In this document: in pieces, positions 62,437 through 64,000 of the stretch | Position numbering within the stretch: the first letter of the stretch is position 1 | How the letters are laid out: each line of letters opens with the position of its first letter | NCBI GenBank assembly: GCA_964493785.1 | Contig: CAZBPM010000005.1 | Location: forward strand, 1 to 64,000 | Length of the DNA: 64,000 nt | Source of the DNA: Hyphomicrobium_A sp964493785 | GTDB lineage: Bacteria; Pseudomonadota; Alphaproteobacteria; Rhizobiales; Hyphomicrobiaceae | Direction of reading: 5' to 3' | Translations under genes and position numbers: made by a program | Notes under the pieces: model-generated | Seen by the model: only the letters and a program-made list of their open reading frames with translations | The model's database searches: none | What the model was told of the DNA's origin: nothing

Positions 62437-62556
62437 GCATTGCTGGGCGATAACCCTAACAATGCCTGAAGGCGGACTGCGAAAAGCCATCATCTCAGGC
62501 AACCTTGACTGTCCTTGCCACTTTAATTTGTTCCGCGTAGACGGGGGTCAGACGTC

Positions 62557-63873
62557 ATGGTTCACGGCATTCCGTGGCGCATCAGCCGCGGGACTCTGTT
62601 TGCGCTTACCTTAATCTGCGCTGGGCAACCGGTGCAGGCACAGAGCCTGCTGGACGCCGCCGAAAGCATCTTCGGTGGATCGTCATCCAAGTCTGCGGAA
62701 GCTCCCCAGACGACGGCGGCCATTTCCAAGCAGCGCACGCGGTTCGTCATTGGTCTGCCCAAGACAACCCAGTTCGAAGTCTTCTCGCTGTCCAATCCCA
62801 ACCGCGTCGTCGTCCAGGTCGCGGAAACGAAGCTCCGCTTGCCCGAGCAACCCAAGACCGCTCCGGTCGGGCTGATCAAGTCATTCCAGGCAGGGCTTTC
62901 AGGCACTGACCGCTCGCGCGTCATCATCTACGTGACGGAGCCGGTCATCGTGCAGGGCGCACGGATCGAGAAGGCCAAGGACGGACGCAGCCAGCATCTC
63001 ATCGTCGAGATCGCGCCGTTCGTGCCGATGACGGCCAGCATCGATAAGCCGCAAAAGCAGAAGTCGTCCATGGCGCCGCCGCCGTTCTCGCTCGGCGCGG
63101 GAGGCATCCAGCCCCCGTTGCCGCGACCTGCAACGCCGCCCGACGTCATGGCGCAGAGGGCATTCAAGCCGATCATCGTCATTGATCCAGGCCATGGCGG
63201 ACACGACTCCGGCGCGATGAAGAACGGCGCCGTCGAGAAAGAGATCACGCTGGCATTCAGCAAGCTACTGGCGAAGAAGCTCAACGAAACGGGCCGCTAC
63301 AAGGTGCTGCTGACGCGTGAGGAGGACGTGTTCATTCCCCTCGGCGACCGTGTCGAATACGGCGAGAAGAACAAGGCGAACCTATTCATCGCAGTGCATT
63401 GCGACTATGCGGACACCGGAAGTGCGGCGAGTGGGGCGACGATCTATTCGCTGCGCGACTCCACGGCGGACAGTCTCAGGCGCTCGACGCGCGGTAACGT
63501 GCTGTCGAAGTCGGAGGTGGAGAAGCTGAAGGAGGGCGGCGGCGATGACGCCAGTCTGCTTAAAGGCATTCTCGCAGATCTCGCGGCGCGTGAGGTGGAC
63601 GCCACGCACGACAGGACCAACGTGTTCGCGAAGACGGTGATCGAGACCATGGGCGCCAGCACCGTAATGCGCAGCAAGCCGGATCAGCAGGCCGGGTTCC
63701 GCGTGCTGAAGACGGCTCAGTTTCCCTCGGTGCTGATCGAACTCGCCTATGTGACGAACAAGCAGGACGCGGCGAACCTGCAGTCCGACGCTTGGCGCGA
63801 CAAGGTCGCCAGCTCCATTCAGGACGCTATCGAGAACTACTTCTCCAATCAGGTGGCGCAGCTACCGATGTAA
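62557..63873 (+). CDS. N-acetylmuramoyl-L-alanine amidase, second copy
   Basis: 438 residues with GGGGG upstream of ATG. Signal peptide (FALTLICAGQPVQA), AMIN domain (about 50-145; QRTRFVIGLPKTTQFEVFSL), linker, and Amidase_3 (about 200-430) with zinc and catalytic residues in DPGHGGHDSGA, VEKEITL, IAVHCDY and VLIELAYVTN. It resembles the copy at 2964 in domain order and shares AQFPSVLIELAYV / DTPSVLVELGYM type ends, so the two are paralogues with perhaps different septal or lateral duties. Confidence 0.95.
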   Translation: MVHGIPWRISRGTLFALTLICAGQPVQAQSLLDAAESIFGGSSSKSAEAPQTTAAISKQRTRFVIGLPKTTQFEVFSLSNPNRVVVQVAETKLRLPEQPKTAPVGLIKSFQAGLSGTDRSRVIIYVTEPVIVQGARIEKAKDGRSQHLIVEIAPFVPMTASIDKPQKQKSSMAPPPFSLGAGGIQPPLPRPATPPDVMAQRAFKPIIVIDPGHGGHDSGAMKNGAVEKEITLAFSKLLAKKLNETGRYKVLLTREEDVFIPLGDRVEYGEKNKANLFIAVHCDYADTGSAASGATIYSLRDSTADSLRRSTRGNVLSKSEVEKLKEGGGDDASLLKGILADLAAREVDATHDRTNVFAKTVIETMGASTVMRSKPDQQAGFRVLKTAQFPSVLIELAYVTNKQDAANLQSDAWRDKVASSIQDAIENYFSNQVAQLPM

Positions 63874-63920
63874 CGGGTCCGGGTTCCGCGAGACCTGAAG
63901 TCGACTAGGGATGAGCGAAA

Positions 63921-63957
63921 AAAGAGAGGGCCGGTCCATTGGACCGGCCCTCTTTTT
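63921..63957. terminator. Strong bidirectional terminator
   Basis: Perfect 13-bp arms AGAGGGCCGGTCC (63925-63937) and GGACCGGCCCTCT (63941-63953), loop ATT, A-run before and TTTTTC after, about 50 bases past the amidase stop. Confidence 0.93.
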
Positions 63958-64000
63958 CGTGGCCGGGTTGGGTTCTCACGCCCGCCCCGGTCAGGCCCCC

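Overview
The window is a high-GC (roughly 63-65%) chromosomal segment that is almost fully coding. It fits an alphaproteobacterium of the Hyphomicrobiales (Rhizobiales), probably Hyphomicrobium-like. Supporting signs are ChpT of the CckA-ChpT-CtrA relay, an EipA/DUF1134 envelope protein, a TipF-like degenerate EAL protein, an RNase E with a large acidic insertion in its S1 domain, a bactofilin, and a cytoplasmic NAD-linked FdsGBA-type formate dehydrogenase, which is common in methylotrophs. I see no tRNA, rRNA, insertion sequence, prophage, plasmid function or CRISPR array.

Layout. 1-8.3 kb: the 5' two thirds of rne (minus strand), then an AMIN/amidase_3 cell-wall amidase, a class A penicillin-binding protein, and prfB with a textbook programmed +1 frameshift. 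8.3-14.1 kb: small exported or Cys-rich proteins, three methyltransferases (COG1092-like, SpoU, PRMT-like), NnrU and a MOSC protein. 14.1-23.7 kb: an L,D-transpeptidase, panB, a YfgM-like/BamB pair, der, holC, rlmJ and a cold-shock protein. 23.8-31.4 kb: a cluster of small secreted proteins (three share one Cys pattern), chpT, cysQ, eipA, a coiled-coil membrane protein and a bactofilin. 31.7-39.0 kb: a compact three-gene unit of a membrane-anchored metallophosphoesterase, a GMC oxidoreductase, and a 1144-residue GMC oxidoreductase fused to an alpha/beta-hydrolase with a Cys nucleophile. 39.0-46.9 kb: fdsGBA-fdhD-fdsD, a YbaK-like protein, and a LysR regulator upstream. 47.3-50.7 kb: an unknown exported protein and groES-groEL under a CIRCE operator. 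50.7-58.2 kb: a FUSC-type membrane protein, a degenerate SDR, the TipF-like protein, a HAD phosphatase and uvrC. 58.3-64 kb: a Tat-exported dienelactone hydrolase, an extensin-like protein, pgsA, moaD-moaE, and a second AMIN/amidase_3 amidase paralogous to the first.

Themes. Envelope growth and division dominates (two amidases, PBP1A, L,D-transpeptidase, extensin-like protein, BamB, EipA, bactofilin, TipF-like, ChpT). The second theme is formate oxidation with its cofactor support (fds operon, fdhD, and molybdopterin synthase moaDE).

Most interesting signals: (1) four copies, all just downstream of plus-strand genes, of a ~100-bp element folding into three consecutive hairpins whose stems covary while the short loops are kept; (2) a probable minus-strand small RNA between holC and rlmJ with a CCUCCUCC anti-Shine-Dalgarno stretch between two hairpins and an eight-U terminator; (3) the metallophosphoesterase/GMC/GMC-hydrolase operon, with ferredoxin-like CxxCxxCxxxC motifs in both GMC proteins; (4) the prfB recoding site; (5) a small family of four-Cys secreted proteins.
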